Shown here: piece by piece, positions 1 to 7,617 of the stretch
Numbering within the stretch: position 1 is the first letter of the stretch
Layout: the number at the start of each line of letters is the position of its first letter
Source of the DNA: Marinosulfonomonas sp.
Lineage (GTDB): Bacteria; Pseudomonadota; Alphaproteobacteria; Rhodobacterales; Rhodobacteraceae
Length of the DNA: 18,699 bases
Reading direction: 5' to 3'
Assembly (NCBI GenBank): GCA_026989405.1
Contig: JALSJL010000206.1
Location: forward strand, 1-18,699
Position numbers and translations under genes: made by a program
The notes under the pieces: generated by a model
The model's input: only the letters and a program-made list of their open reading frames with translations
The model's database searches: none
Told to the model about the DNA's origin: nothing

Positions 1-165
1 CTGCTGGTGGAACACGACATGCCGGCGGTGATGTCGATTTCCGACCGGATCGTGGTGCTGAACTTCGGCGAGAAGATCGCCGAGGGCACCCCCGACGAGA
101 TCCAGGAAAACGAACGTGTCATCGAAGCCTATCTGGGCAGCCCCGATGACGAGATCGGGATGTAG
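1..165 (+). CDS. livG: ABC transporter ATP-binding protein, LivG-like (3' end only)
   Basis: Only the last 54 codons are in the window, ending in TAG at 163-165. The visible part begins just after Walker B with the H-loop segment LLVEHDM, followed by the tail typical of branched-chain amino-acid transporter ATPases (ISDRIVVLNFGEKIAEGTP, then a VIEAYLG ending). LivG partners LivF on the cytoplasmic face of a LivHM permease and powers uptake of amino acids, amides or related compounds. The next gene starts 3 bases after the stop and is a LivF, which supports the assignment. The substrate cannot be told from this fragment. The permease and periplasmic-binding genes presumably lie to the left of the window. 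Confidence 0.85.
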   Translation: MLVEHDMPAVMSISDRIVVLNFGEKIAEGTPDEIQENERVIEAYLGSPDDEIGM

Positions 166-168
166 GCC

Positions 169-891
169 ATGAGCGCAATGCTGGAATTCGAGAATGTCGA
201 GCTTTACTACGACCATGTCTATGCCCTGCGCGGGGTCAGCCTGCATCTGGACGAGGGCGAGACCGTGGCCCTGATCGGGGCCAACGGCGCCGGCAAAAGC
301 TCGATCCTGCGGGCGATCACCGGGCTGGCGCGCCCGGCCTCGGGCACGGTGCGCTTCATGGGCGAGCGCATCGACGCCCGCAAGGCCGCCGATATCGTGC
401 GCCTTGGCATCACCATGGTGCCCGAGGGGCGCCGCGTCTTCCCCTACATGACGGTCAAGGACAACCTGATGATGGGGGCGTTCTCGCGCTCGGACAAGGC
501 CGGGATCGCGCGCACGCTCGACAGCGTGCTGGAGCGTTTCCCGCGCCTGCGCGAACGCTACGGGCAGGCCGCCGGCACGCTTTCGGGCGGAGAGCAGCAG
601 ATGATGGTGATCGGGCGCGCGCTGATGGCCGCGCCGAAGCTTCTGCTGATGGACGAGCCGTCGCTGGGCATCGCGCCGAAGCTGGTACAGGAAATCGCCC
701 GCTCGATCGTGGCCATCAACCGCGACGAGGGGGTTTCGGTGCTGCTGGTCGAACAGAACTCGCGCATGGCGCTGTCGATCTCGAACCGGGCCTATGCCAT
801 GGCCACCGGCAAGGTGGTGCTGGAGGGCAGGTCGCGCGAACTGCTGGACGATGACCGCGTCAAGGCGGCCTATCTGGGGGGCGAGGTCTGA
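169..891 (+). CDS. livF: ABC transporter ATP-binding protein, LivF family
   Basis: A 240-residue ATPase, the usual LivF length. Walker A is GANGAGKS at residues 37-44, the Q-loop region precedes VPEGRRVFPYMTV near 84-96, the signature LSGGEQQ is at 138-144, Walker B LLLMDEP at 158-164 and the H-loop region LLVEQN near 192-197. VPEGR together with FPYMTV and VEQN (Gln where most ABC ATPases have His) is characteristic of LivF. It would pair with the LivG-like protein upstream to energise a HAAT-family importer. It starts 3 bases after the livG stop, and the racemase gene starts 3 bases after its own stop, so the three form one operon. Substrate is not determined. The racemase neighbour suggests amino acids, hydantoins or related amides, which is inference. 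Confidence 0.93.
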   Translation: MSAMLEFENVELYYDHVYALRGVSLHLDEGETVALIGANGAGKSSILRAITGLARPASGTVRFMGERIDARKAADIVRLGITMVPEGRRVFPYMTVKDNLMMGAFSRSDKAGIARTLDSVLERFPRLRERYGQAAGTLSGGEQQMMVIGRALMAAPKLLLMDEPSLGIAPKLVQEIARSIVAINRDEGVSVLLVEQNSRMALSISNRAYAMATGKVVLEGRSRELLDDDRVKAAYLGGEV

Positions 892-894
892 GCC

Positions 895-1584
895 ATGGCA
901 AGACGGATCCTGCTGGTCAATCCCAACACGACCGCCTCGATGACCGACAAGATCGCCGCCGCGGCGGGGGCGGTGGCGGGGCCGGACACGACGATCGTCA
1001 CCGACACCTCGCGCGACGGGCCGGCAAGCATCCAGGGCTATCTGGACATTGCCAACAGTTTCACCGGCCTGCACGCCGCCATGCGCCGCCATCCGGATGC
1101 CGATGCGGTGGTGGTGGCCTGTTTCGACGATACCGGCGTCGATGCGCTGCGTTGCGCGACCGATGTGCCGGTGATCGGCATCGGCGAGGCGGCCTTTCAC
1201 GTGGCGGCCATGATCGCGACCCGGTTTTCGGTGGTGACGACGCTGGCACGCTCGGTGCCGGGGATCGAGGACAACCTGCGCCGCTACGGCCTTGCCGCCC
1301 GCTGCCGGCGGGTCCGGGCAAGCGAGGTGCCGGTGCTGGCGCTTGAAAACGGCGATCCCGCCTGCACCGAGCTGATCCGCGCCGAGATTCGCGCCGCCAT
1401 CGACGAGGACGGCGCCGAGGCGATCGTGCTTGGCTGCGCCGGCATGGCCGACCTGATGGCGATGTTCGCCGAAGAGTTCGGGGTGCCGGTGATCGACGGG
1501 GTGACCGCTGGCGTCGCGCTGGCCGAGGGCCTGGTGCGCATGGGCGCGAAAACCGCGAAGATCGGCGCCTACGCACCGGCATGA
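895..1584 (+). CDS. Asp/Glu/hydantoin racemase family protein
   Basis: A 229-residue protein of the cofactor-independent Asp/Glu racemase superfamily, closest by eye to hydantoin racemase (HyuE-type). The start NPNTT at residues 9-13 is the family's substrate-carboxylate loop. The two catalytic cysteines are visible as Cys76 in ACFDDTG and Cys181 in LGCAGM, so the two-base racemisation machinery looks complete. Such enzymes interconvert the enantiomers of 5-substituted hydantoins, allantoin or amino acids, often beside stereospecific hydrolases. It ends the operon begun by the Liv ATPases, implying that the imported compound is chiral and racemised inside the cell (inference). Allantoin racemase or maleate isomerase-like activity are alternatives that sequence alone cannot exclude. 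Confidence 0.85.
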   Translation: MARRILLVNPNTTASMTDKIAAAAGAVAGPDTTIVTDTSRDGPASIQGYLDIANSFTGLHAAMRRHPDADAVVVACFDDTGVDALRCATDVPVIGIGEAAFHVAAMIATRFSVVTTLARSVPGIEDNLRRYGLAARCRRVRASEVPVLALENGDPACTELIRAEIRAAIDEDGAEAIVLGCAGMADLMAMFAEEFGVPVIDGVTAGVALAEGLVRMGAKTAKIGAYAPA

Positions 1585-2079
1585 GCGGGCGCGCCCGACC
1601 GCGCGTTTCGCACCGTGAAAGGGCGGATTCGGAAAACCGTGAACGCGCGATTTGCCGATGTGAAAGGCGAGGTGCAGCGCAGTCACGGCGCGTCTCGGAG
1701 AACTGTGGCCACGGTCCGGTCCGACACTTGCCGTCATTGAAACATGGAGCTGCTGCCATGCGGGGATGATTTTCCGTCTGTTCCAAAGCAGGTCGGATCG
1801 GGCCGCCGAACACGAAAGAATGCAGCCGGCCGCGCAATGCTCTTCTGCTCCCATTTCTCGCTTTCGGACGGTGCAGCGTCGCAAGATCCTCGCGTTCAGC
1901 ACAGGAAACCCGCAGGGCAATGTGGGCCGACTTGGGTCAGGGCTGTGTCCCCGGCCCATTTAAATGGCGCTGCCTTGTCGGCTGTCCACCGGGGTGATCC
2001 GAAAGTTCACGGCAATTGGACGGGTGTCTTTCCAGGCCTGCCCGAGCGAATTTCGGCCGCCCGGAAAAAACAATCCGGG
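1585..2079. other. Intergenic region without a recognisable gene
   Basis: About 495 bases between two convergent genes (racemase and kinase/phosphatase). Frames are open here on both strands, but none gives a protein I recognise and none has a convincing ribosome-binding site. The first 85 bases hold three GTGAA motifs at 1615, 1639 and 1660, spaced 24 and 21 bases, inside loosely repeated GCGCG..GTGAA units. The rest shows nothing I can name. It may be a decayed gene or the seam of a past rearrangement. Confidence 0.5.
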
Positions 2080-3816
2080 CTATTGCTGCCCGAGCATGAC
2101 GAAAAGCAATATGACGGTTGCGGCGAGGATGGCACAGAGCGCTTGCCAAAAGGCCACCGGATTTCGTTGCGCGATCGGCATGCTTGCCTGGGGTGTGAAT
2201 GCCTTGTTGGGCGCGCGCAAGTCTGCGGTAAACTCCGAAAGCGCATCATGGCGCTTGTCAGGGTCCGCGGATGTCGACTTGCGCAGCGCGAAGTCAACCC
2301 ATTCGGGCACATCCGGGCGATGGTCCGCAACCGGCTTGTATTTCAGTTTCCGCAGCTGCGCCACTGTGCGCACCCTGGCTGCCTGAGGGCCAAAGGGTAG
2401 CTTGCCCGCCAGCATCTGATACGCGATGACCCCCAGAGAAAAATAGTCCGACCGCCGGGTCGCCGGTTCACCGACAAACAGTTCCGGGGCACTGTATTGC
2501 AGTGTTCCAAGCATTTCGGCGCGCAGGTGATCAGGCGCCGTTTCCTGAACGCCGGCCACCCGCACCGACCCGAAATCGATGATCTTCACGGTGCCCGCGT
2601 TGTCGATCATGACGTTTTCCGGCCGCAGGTCCTGATGCAGCATTTCGCGGCGGTGAAAGGCCCGAAGACCTTTTGCGATCTGCTCGACGATCCCGCGCAT
2701 GGTCTCCAGGTCGCATCGGGGGTTGTCGATCATCCACTGGGCCAGGGTCTGGCCTTCGATATATTCAAAGACGGTATAAAGAAAACTGCCCGCGCGTTCT
2801 CGCGGGGCGGCCTTCATCACATGGGCGCTGCTGATGCGCCGGGCGATCCAGTCTTCCATCATGAAACGGCTCAGGTGTTCCGCGTCATCCCGTATGTCGA
2901 TCGAGGGGATTTTCAGAGCCGCTGTCTGGCCGCTTTGGACATCTTCGACCAGATAGATGTGGCTGCGGTGGTTGCTGTGCAACGGGCGCAGCACCTTGTA
3001 TCCGTCAAAGACCTCACCGGCGTCCAGCAGCGGCGGCACGGGCAGAAATTCTGCATCGCTCACAGCCTCGGCGGCCTCGGCTGTGGGCAGGCTGTCCACA
3101 CGGACGATCTGGATGGTCAGGTTGTCCCCGCTACCGTTATCCAGGGCCTCCTGCACAATCGCCCGGGCCGCGGCGTCAAGGTCGTCCGGGTGTTTGCGCA
3201 TCAGCGCCGCCATCGCGCGCGGCGTGACATGTTCGTGCACCCCATCGGTGGTCAGAACGAAAATGTCCCCCGCCTGCAGCGGCAGCATGCGATAGTCGAT
3301 ATCGACAGTTTCGGCCATGCCGATCGCGCGGGCCAGATAGTTTTGCACACTGGAAACCACGGTCCGATGATCGGTTGTCAATGGCTCCAACCCGTCGCCG
3401 TCCAGCCGCCAGATACGGCTGTCGCCGACGTGAAACACATGCGCCATGCGCGATTTCAGCACCAGCGCCGACAAGGTGCAGACATAGCCGCGATCCATGT
3501 CGTTTGCGTGGATCGAGCGCCGGGTTTCAGCAAACAGCCACGAATTCGCGGCGCGGATCACCCGCATGGCCGAGGTCTTGACGCTCCAGGTTTCCGAGGT
3601 GGAATAAAAATCGGTCAGAAAGCTCTTCACCACGGATTCAGCCGCCACCTGACTGACCTTCGACGAGCTGATGCCATCGGCTATCAGCACCGAAATGCCC
3701 TTGAGCACCAGGCCAGGACCGGACGGAACAAGGGCGCCGTGAAAATCCTGGTTGATCTCCTTGCGCCCGGTTTGGGAACACTGCCCGAGGGATATGGAAA
3801 GTTCGGTGGCCGCCAT
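2080..3816 (-). CDS. Fused PP2C-type phosphatase / Ser-Thr protein kinase with C-terminal membrane anchor
   Basis: A 578-residue two-enzyme fusion. Residues 5-240 form a PP2C/PPM phosphatase: metal-binding acids appear as NQD (Asp24), ADG (Asp47), GDSR (Asp132), TTDG (Asp191) and GDN (Asp231). Residues 270-535 form a Hanks-type kinase: Lys302 in ALKIP, the catalytic loop HQDLRPEN at 394-401 (Asp396), DFG at 414-416 and APE at 443-445. The glycine-rich loop is degenerate (no GxGxxG near 277-292) and HRD is HQD. A hydrophobic segment at about 556-575 ends the protein, so the catalytic domains should face the cytoplasm. The same fusion is known beside nirBD/nasA loci, such as Pseudomonas aeruginosa PA1782. 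It is last in the nirB-nirD-FNT operon. Phosphoregulation of nitrite uptake or reduction is inferred, and the target is unknown. Confidence 0.9.
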   Translation of the reverse strand: MAATELSISLGQCSQTGRKEINQDFHGALVPSGPGLVLKGISVLIADGISSSKVSQVAAESVVKSFLTDFYSTSETWSVKTSAMRVIRAANSWLFAETRRSIHANDMDRGYVCTLSALVLKSRMAHVFHVGDSRIWRLDGDGLEPLTTDHRTVVSSVQNYLARAIGMAETVDIDYRMLPLQAGDIFVLTTDGVHEHVTPRAMAALMRKHPDDLDAAARAIVQEALDNGSGDNLTIQIVRVDSLPTAEAAEAVSDAEFLPVPPLLDAGEVFDGYKVLRPLHSNHRSHIYLVEDVQSGQTAALKIPSIDIRDDAEHLSRFMMEDWIARRISSAHVMKAAPRERAGSFLYTVFEYIEGQTLAQWMIDNPRCDLETMRGIVEQIAKGLRAFHRREMLHQDLRPENVMIDNAGTVKIIDFGSVRVAGVQETAPDHLRAEMLGTLQYSAPELFVGEPATRRSDYFSLGVIAYQMLAGKLPFGPQAARVRTVAQLRKLKYKPVADHRPDVPEWVDFALRKSTSADPDKRHDALSEFTADLRAPNKAFTPQASMPIAQRNPVAFWQALCAILAATVILLFVMLGQQ

Positions 3817-3836
3817 ACAGGGTGCCTTTCATGGCC

Positions 3837-3864
3837 GGATGCGCCGGCCGGGGCCGGAGCATCC
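3837..3864 (-). repeat. Strong inverted repeat between the FNT and kinase/phosphatase genes
   Basis: A 28-base near-perfect hairpin lies in the 68-base gap. The arms GGATGC (3837-3842) and GCATCC (3859-3864) pair, then after a single unpaired base on each side CCGGCC (3844-3849) pairs with GGCCGG (3852-3857) around a very short loop. In the operon's reading direction no run of T follows, so it is unlikely to be a full Rho-independent terminator. A role in mRNA processing, 3'-end protection of the upstream message or partial attenuation before the kinase gene is inferred. Confidence 0.6.
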
Positions 3865-3884
3865 TTCAGGGAAAGGGCTGTCCG

Positions 3885-4712
3885 CTATTGCGCCGGCACT
3901 GCCGCCGCGCCGCGCCGGGCACCGGTGCGCACATGGGTGGAATAGAGGGTCAGGCCGACAAAGGTGACCCCGCCGACGAGGTTGCCCAGAACGGTGGGGA
4001 TCTCGTTCCAGATCAGATAGTCTGAAATGGTGAACTCACCGCCCAGCAGCAGGCCCGAAGGGAACAGAAACATGTTCACGACAGAGTGTTCAAAACCCAT
4101 GTAGAAGAACAGCATGATCGGCATCCACATCGCCAGGATCTTGCCCGTCACCTGGGTCGACATGAAGGCCGCGACCACACCTGTGGACACCATCCAGTTG
4201 CACAGCATCCCGCGGACGAAAAGCGTCAGCATGCCACCTGCGCCATGGTCGGCATAGCCGACGGTGCGGCCCTCACCGATCACGCCGATCTTGTGGCCGA
4301 CGATATTGGGTTCGGTGGAAAACCCATAGGTAAAGATGATGGCCATGAAAACCGCGACCGAGAAGGCGCCCGCGAAATTTCCGGTGAATACCAGCCCCCA
4401 GTTGCGCAGCATCCCGCCCACGGTCACGCCCGGGCGCTTGTCCATCAACGCCAGCGGGACCAGCGTGAACACGCCGGTGAGCAGGTCGAAGCCCAGCAGG
4501 TAAAGCAGCACGAAGCCGACCGGAAACAGCACCGCCCCGGCCAGCGGCTGGCCGGTCTGCACGTTGATCGTGATGGCGAAGGCGGCCGCCAACGCCAGAA
4601 TGGCCCCGGCCATGTAAGCACGAATGAGCGTGTCGCGGGTGGACATGAACACCTTGGCGGCGCCCGCATCGACAAGCTTGGTTACGAATTCGGTTGGTTG
4701 CAGATATGCCAT
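3885..4712 (-). CDS. Formate/nitrite transporter (FNT) family channel, probable nitrite uptake (NirC-like)
   Basis: A 275-residue membrane protein with about six hydrophobic segments, the usual FNT length. Family marks include LLGFDLLTGVF near 72-82, RNWGLVFTGNFAG near 103-115, CNWMVSTG near 171-178 and the pore histidine His209 in GFEHSVVN, which matches the essential His209 of E. coli FocA by family position. FNT proteins are pentameric channels that pass formate, nitrite or hydrosulfide, coupled to protons. Its place 15 bases after nirD, with AAGGGG before the ATG, makes nitrite the likely cargo. The C-terminal tail is short, basic and Ala-rich (RTGARRGAAA). The adjacent kinase/phosphatase might act on it, but that is speculation. 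Formate or hydrosulfide transport cannot be excluded. Confidence 0.9.
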   Translation of the reverse strand: MAYLQPTEFVTKLVDAGAAKVFMSTRDTLIRAYMAGAILALAAAFAITINVQTGQPLAGAVLFPVGFVLLYLLGFDLLTGVFTLVPLALMDKRPGVTVGGMLRNWGLVFTGNFAGAFSVAVFMAIIFTYGFSTEPNIVGHKIGVIGEGRTVGYADHGAGGMLTLFVRGMLCNWMVSTGVVAAFMSTQVTGKILAMWMPIMLFFYMGFEHSVVNMFLFPSGLLLGGEFTISDYLIWNEIPTVLGNLVGGVTFVGLTLYSTHVRTGARRGAAAVPAQ

Positions 4713-4727
4713 GATAACCCCTTTGGT

Positions 4728-5063
4728 TTAGGCGGCCGAACGGGCGCGCAAGCGCGTGCCATCCAGCAAGATACGGCCGTTTTCGACCTTGATTTCATAG
4801 GTATTCACCGCGCCCTCGTCGGCACCTTGCGCCTGGCCGGTTTCCAGCGAGATCACCCAGTTGTGCAACGGGCAAGTCACGGATGTGCCATGCACGATCC
4901 CCTCGGACAGCGGGCCCTTCTTGTGCGGACAGGCGTCATCAAGCGCGAACACCTTGTCATCGCCCGTGCGGAAGATGGCGACACAGCCAAGAGCGGTCTT
5001 GACCACCCGCGCGCCGCGCGGCGCGATGTCATCAAGTGCGGCAATGTCGATCCAGGTGCTCAT
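4728..5063 (-). CDS. nirD: Assimilatory nitrite reductase small subunit, Rieske-type
   Basis: A 111-residue protein when started at the ATG at 5061-5063, which overlaps the nirB stop as ATGA. An upstream in-frame ATG at 5102 would run back into nirB, so the coupled start is preferred. The Rieske-like fold is marked by CPH (Cys45, His47) and CPLH (Cys64, His67), so all four [2Fe-2S] ligands are present; some NirD homologues lack them. NirD assembles with NirB for the six-electron NAD(P)H-dependent reduction of nitrite to ammonium in the cytoplasm. The translational coupling to nirB fits a fixed subunit ratio. The FNT gene follows after 15 bases. Confidence 0.93.
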   Translation of the reverse strand: MSTWIDIAALDDIAPRGARVVKTALGCVAIFRTGDDKVFALDDACPHKKGPLSEGIVHGTSVTCPLHNWVISLETGQAQGADEGAVNTYEIKVENGRILLDGTRLRARSAA

Positions 5064-7495
5064 TCTGCGGCCTCCAGTGTCAGGTCGGCGAGGGCTGCCC
5101 ACTTGCGCGGCCGGTATTCGGGCCTGGCCTGCTCGGCCCAGGGATCCTTGCGGTAAACCGATTGGGAAATCTCGAAACGCTCGACCAGCGCGGCCCGGCT
5201 TTCGCGGTCATCGACCACCCGGCTGATCACCCAGTCAAGCCCCACCTTGGCGACCCATTTGTAAGGGCGATCCAGGTAGTCGGCGCTTTCACGGTAAAGC
5301 TGGATAAAGGCAACGGCGAGCTCGATCACCTCGTCCTCGGTTTCAACACTGGCCAGCGGTTCTGTCTGTTTCAATTCCATCCCCGCTGCCCCGGCGACCG
5401 AAACCTGATAGCCGCTCTCGACGCAGATGACCCCAAGATCCTTGCAGGTGGCCTCGGCGCAGTTGCGCGGGCAACCCGACACCGCCAGCTTGACCTTGTG
5501 CGGGGTCCATGACCCCCAGAGGATCTTTTCCAGCTTGATGCCCAGCCCGGTGCTGTCCTGCGTGCCAAAGCGGCAGTGGTCGGAGCCGACACAGGTTTTT
5601 ACCGTGCGCAGCCCCTTGGAATAGGCGTGCCCCGAGACCAGCCCAGCCCCGTTCAGATCGGCCCAGATCGCCGGCAGGTCTTCGCGCTGCACCCCCAGCA
5701 AGTCAATGCGCTGGCCGCCGGTGACATGGATGGTGGGCACGTTGAATTTCTCGGCTGCATCGGCAATGGCGCGCAGTTCCTGCGGCGTGGTGATGCCACC
5801 CCACATGCGCGGCACCACCGAATAGGTGCCGTCTTTCTGGATGTTGGCATGGTTGCGCTCGTTCACGAAACGGCTCTGGGCGTCGTCGGCATAGTCCAGC
5901 GGCCATTCGCACAGCAGGTAATAGTTAAGCGCCGGGCGGCAGACGTGGCAGCCGCAAGAGGTTTTCCAACCCATTTCCTGCATCACGGCGGGAATGGATT
6001 TGAGCTGCTGCGATCTGATGATCCGGCGAATGTCCTGATGGCTGTGATCGGTGCAGGCGCAAATGCCGGCCGGGGCCGGGGACTTGAATTCATCGCCCAG
6101 TATGGCGGCCAGCACCTGTTCCACCAGCCCCGAGCAGGATCCGCAGGACGCCGACGCCTTGGTCGCGGACTTGACCGCCTGCAGGTCGGTCGCGCCATCG
6201 CGGATCGCCTGCACGATCGTGCCCTTGCACACACCGTTGCAACCGCAGATTTCGGCGCTGTCAGGCATCGACGCCACCAACGCCAACGGGTCCATCAGTT
6301 CGCCGCCCTGAAAGGCGGGGCCGAAGATCAGGGTCTCGCGGATGTCGGAAATATCCTCGCCCGATTTCAGCTTGTCAAAGAACCAGCCGCTGTCGGCGGT
6401 GTCGCCATACATGACCACCCCCATGATCTTGTTGTCACGCAGGATCAGCCGCTTGTAGATGCCACGCGCCGGATCGCGGAACACGATTTCCTCACACCCT
6501 TCGCCGTCAGAAAAATCACCCACGGAGAACAGATCAACGCCCGTCACCTTGAGCTTGGTGGACACTGTCGGGGCCACAAAGGCGGCGGCTTCCCCGTGCA
6601 GGGTCCTGGCCAGCACCCTGGCCATGTCAAACAGCGGAGCGACAAGGCCGTAGACAACCGCGTCATGCTCGACACATTCGCCAAGCGCATAGATGTCGTC
6701 GGCGCTGGTGCGCATCGTGTCATCCACCCAGATGCCGCGCTCTACCCGAATGCCCGCTTCGGTGGCCAGGCGTGTCTCGGGGCGGATGCCGGCGGCCATC
6801 ACCACCAGATCGGCCGGGAACAGATCGCCCGCCTCCAGCAGAACCGCCTCGACATGATCCTTGCCCAGAATGGCGGCGGTGTGCGCCTTGCAGACGATCT
6901 TGATGCCGCGCCCTTCCAGTTCCTTTTGCAGAAGGTATCCGGCCGCCGGATCAAGCTGACGCTCCATCAGGTGATCCATCAGATGCAGAACGGTAACGTC
7001 CATGCCCTGCTTGTGCAGGGCCGCCGCAGCCTCGAGCCCAAGCAGCCCGCCGCCGATCACGACGGCCTTGGCGCCCGGTTTGCGCGCAGCGGCCAGCATC
7101 GCTTCGACATCGTCCAGATCGCGAAAACCCACCACGCCAAGCAGGTCGTTGCCCTGAACCGGAACAAGGAACGACGCCGAGCCGGTCGCGATGACCAGCT
7201 TGTCATAGGGCGTGACGCCTTGCGATGTGACCACCAGTTTCTTCTGCCTGTCGATCTTGACGACGGTTTCGCCAAATCGCGTGGTGATCTTCCGGCAGGC
7301 ATACCACGCCGCATCGTGGGTAATGATGTCGTCAAATTCCTGCTCACCGGCCAGCACGGGCGACAGCAATATCCGGTTATAGTTGCCGCGCGGTTCAGCC
7401 CCGAAAAGGGTGATATCGAAGGCGGATGTGTCCAGTTCCTCCAACAGGCGGCCCGAGGCCATGCCGGCGCCGATGATAACAAGTCTTTGGGTCAT
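5060..7495 (-). CDS. nirB: Assimilatory nitrite reductase [NAD(P)H] large subunit
   Basis: An 811-residue NirB of normal length. Order of parts: FAD site GAGMASG at 9-15; NAD(P)H site GGGLLG at 148-153; a first BFD-type [2Fe-2S] module with CGC (417, 419) and CGSC (451-454); a second with CAC (479, 481) and CHVC (516-519); then the nitrite/sulfite reductase half with C-x5-C (635, 641) and C-x3-C (675, 679), the ligands of the 4Fe-4S cluster bridged to siroheme. Electrons pass from NAD(P)H through FAD and the clusters to siroheme, where nitrite becomes ammonium. It is first in the operon, followed by an overlapping nirD. AGGA lies a few bases before its ATG, and a divergent LysR gene shares its upstream region. 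No siroheme synthase gene is in the window. Confidence 0.97.
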   Translation of the reverse strand: MTQRLVIIGAGMASGRLLEELDTSAFDITLFGAEPRGNYNRILLSPVLAGEQEFDDIITHDAAWYACRKITTRFGETVVKIDRQKKLVVTSQGVTPYDKLVIATGSASFLVPVQGNDLLGVVGFRDLDDVEAMLAAARKPGAKAVVIGGGLLGLEAAAALHKQGMDVTVLHLMDHLMERQLDPAAGYLLQKELEGRGIKIVCKAHTAAILGKDHVEAVLLEAGDLFPADLVVMAAGIRPETRLATEAGIRVERGIWVDDTMRTSADDIYALGECVEHDAVVYGLVAPLFDMARVLARTLHGEAAAFVAPTVSTKLKVTGVDLFSVGDFSDGEGCEEIVFRDPARGIYKRLILRDNKIMGVVMYGDTADSGWFFDKLKSGEDISDIRETLIFGPAFQGGELMDPLALVASMPDSAEICGCNGVCKGTIVQAIRDGATDLQAVKSATKASASCGSCSGLVEQVLAAILGDEFKSPAPAGICACTDHSHQDIRRIIRSQQLKSIPAVMQEMGWKTSCGCHVCRPALNYYLLCEWPLDYADDAQSRFVNERNHANIQKDGTYSVVPRMWGGITTPQELRAIADAAEKFNVPTIHVTGGQRIDLLGVQREDLPAIWADLNGAGLVSGHAYSKGLRTVKTCVGSDHCRFGTQDSTGLGIKLEKILWGSWTPHKVKLAVSGCPRNCAEATCKDLGVICVESGYQVSVAGAAGMELKQTEPLASVETEDEVIELAVAFIQLYRESADYLDRPYKWVAKVGLDWVISRVVDDRESRAALVERFEISQSVYRKDPWAEQARPEYRPRKWAALADLTLEAAE

Positions 7496-7617
7496 GCTTT
7501 GTCCTGACGTCCCAATGGAATCACTGGCTGTGGTAATATTTCTTGAGGGCGTTGCTGTCTGTTGCTAAGAAATCAGGTAACCGTTGCAAAAAACGCAACA
7601 CCCTTGAAGGCCAGATC
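7496..7617. promoter_or_regulatory. Divergent nirB / lysR control region with GTTGC repeats
   Basis: This 122-base region must hold the promoters of both genes. GTTGCT occurs at 7551-7556 and again at 7561-7566, exactly 10 bases apart. An inverted pair, GTTGC at 7583-7587 and GCAAC at 7595-7599, includes TTGC-N7-GCAA, which fits the T-N11-A rule of LysR sites (TGC...GCA). All sit on the lysR-proximal side, so the regulator could bind its own promoter and activate nirB at a distance. I could not assign -35 and -10 boxes with confidence. Confidence 0.55.

Noticed and set aside
2059..2080. Inverted repeat GCCCGGA/TCCGGGC at the kinase stop codon as a terminator
   Set aside because: The stem is 7 bp and the T-run lies in the loop rather than after the stem in the direction of transcription. 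It overlaps the stop codon, so a terminator role is not supported.
2497..3945. Long + strand frame opposite the kinase/phosphatase gene
   Set aside because: The - strand frame contains all expected PP2C and kinase motifs; the + frame has none and also crosses into the FNT gene.
5576..7507. Very long open frame (over 640 codons) antisense to nirB
   Set aside because: nirB on the opposite strand is unmistakable from end to end. The antisense product is rich in His, Arg, Gln and Gly with no recognisable domain, as expected from GC-rich codon bias.
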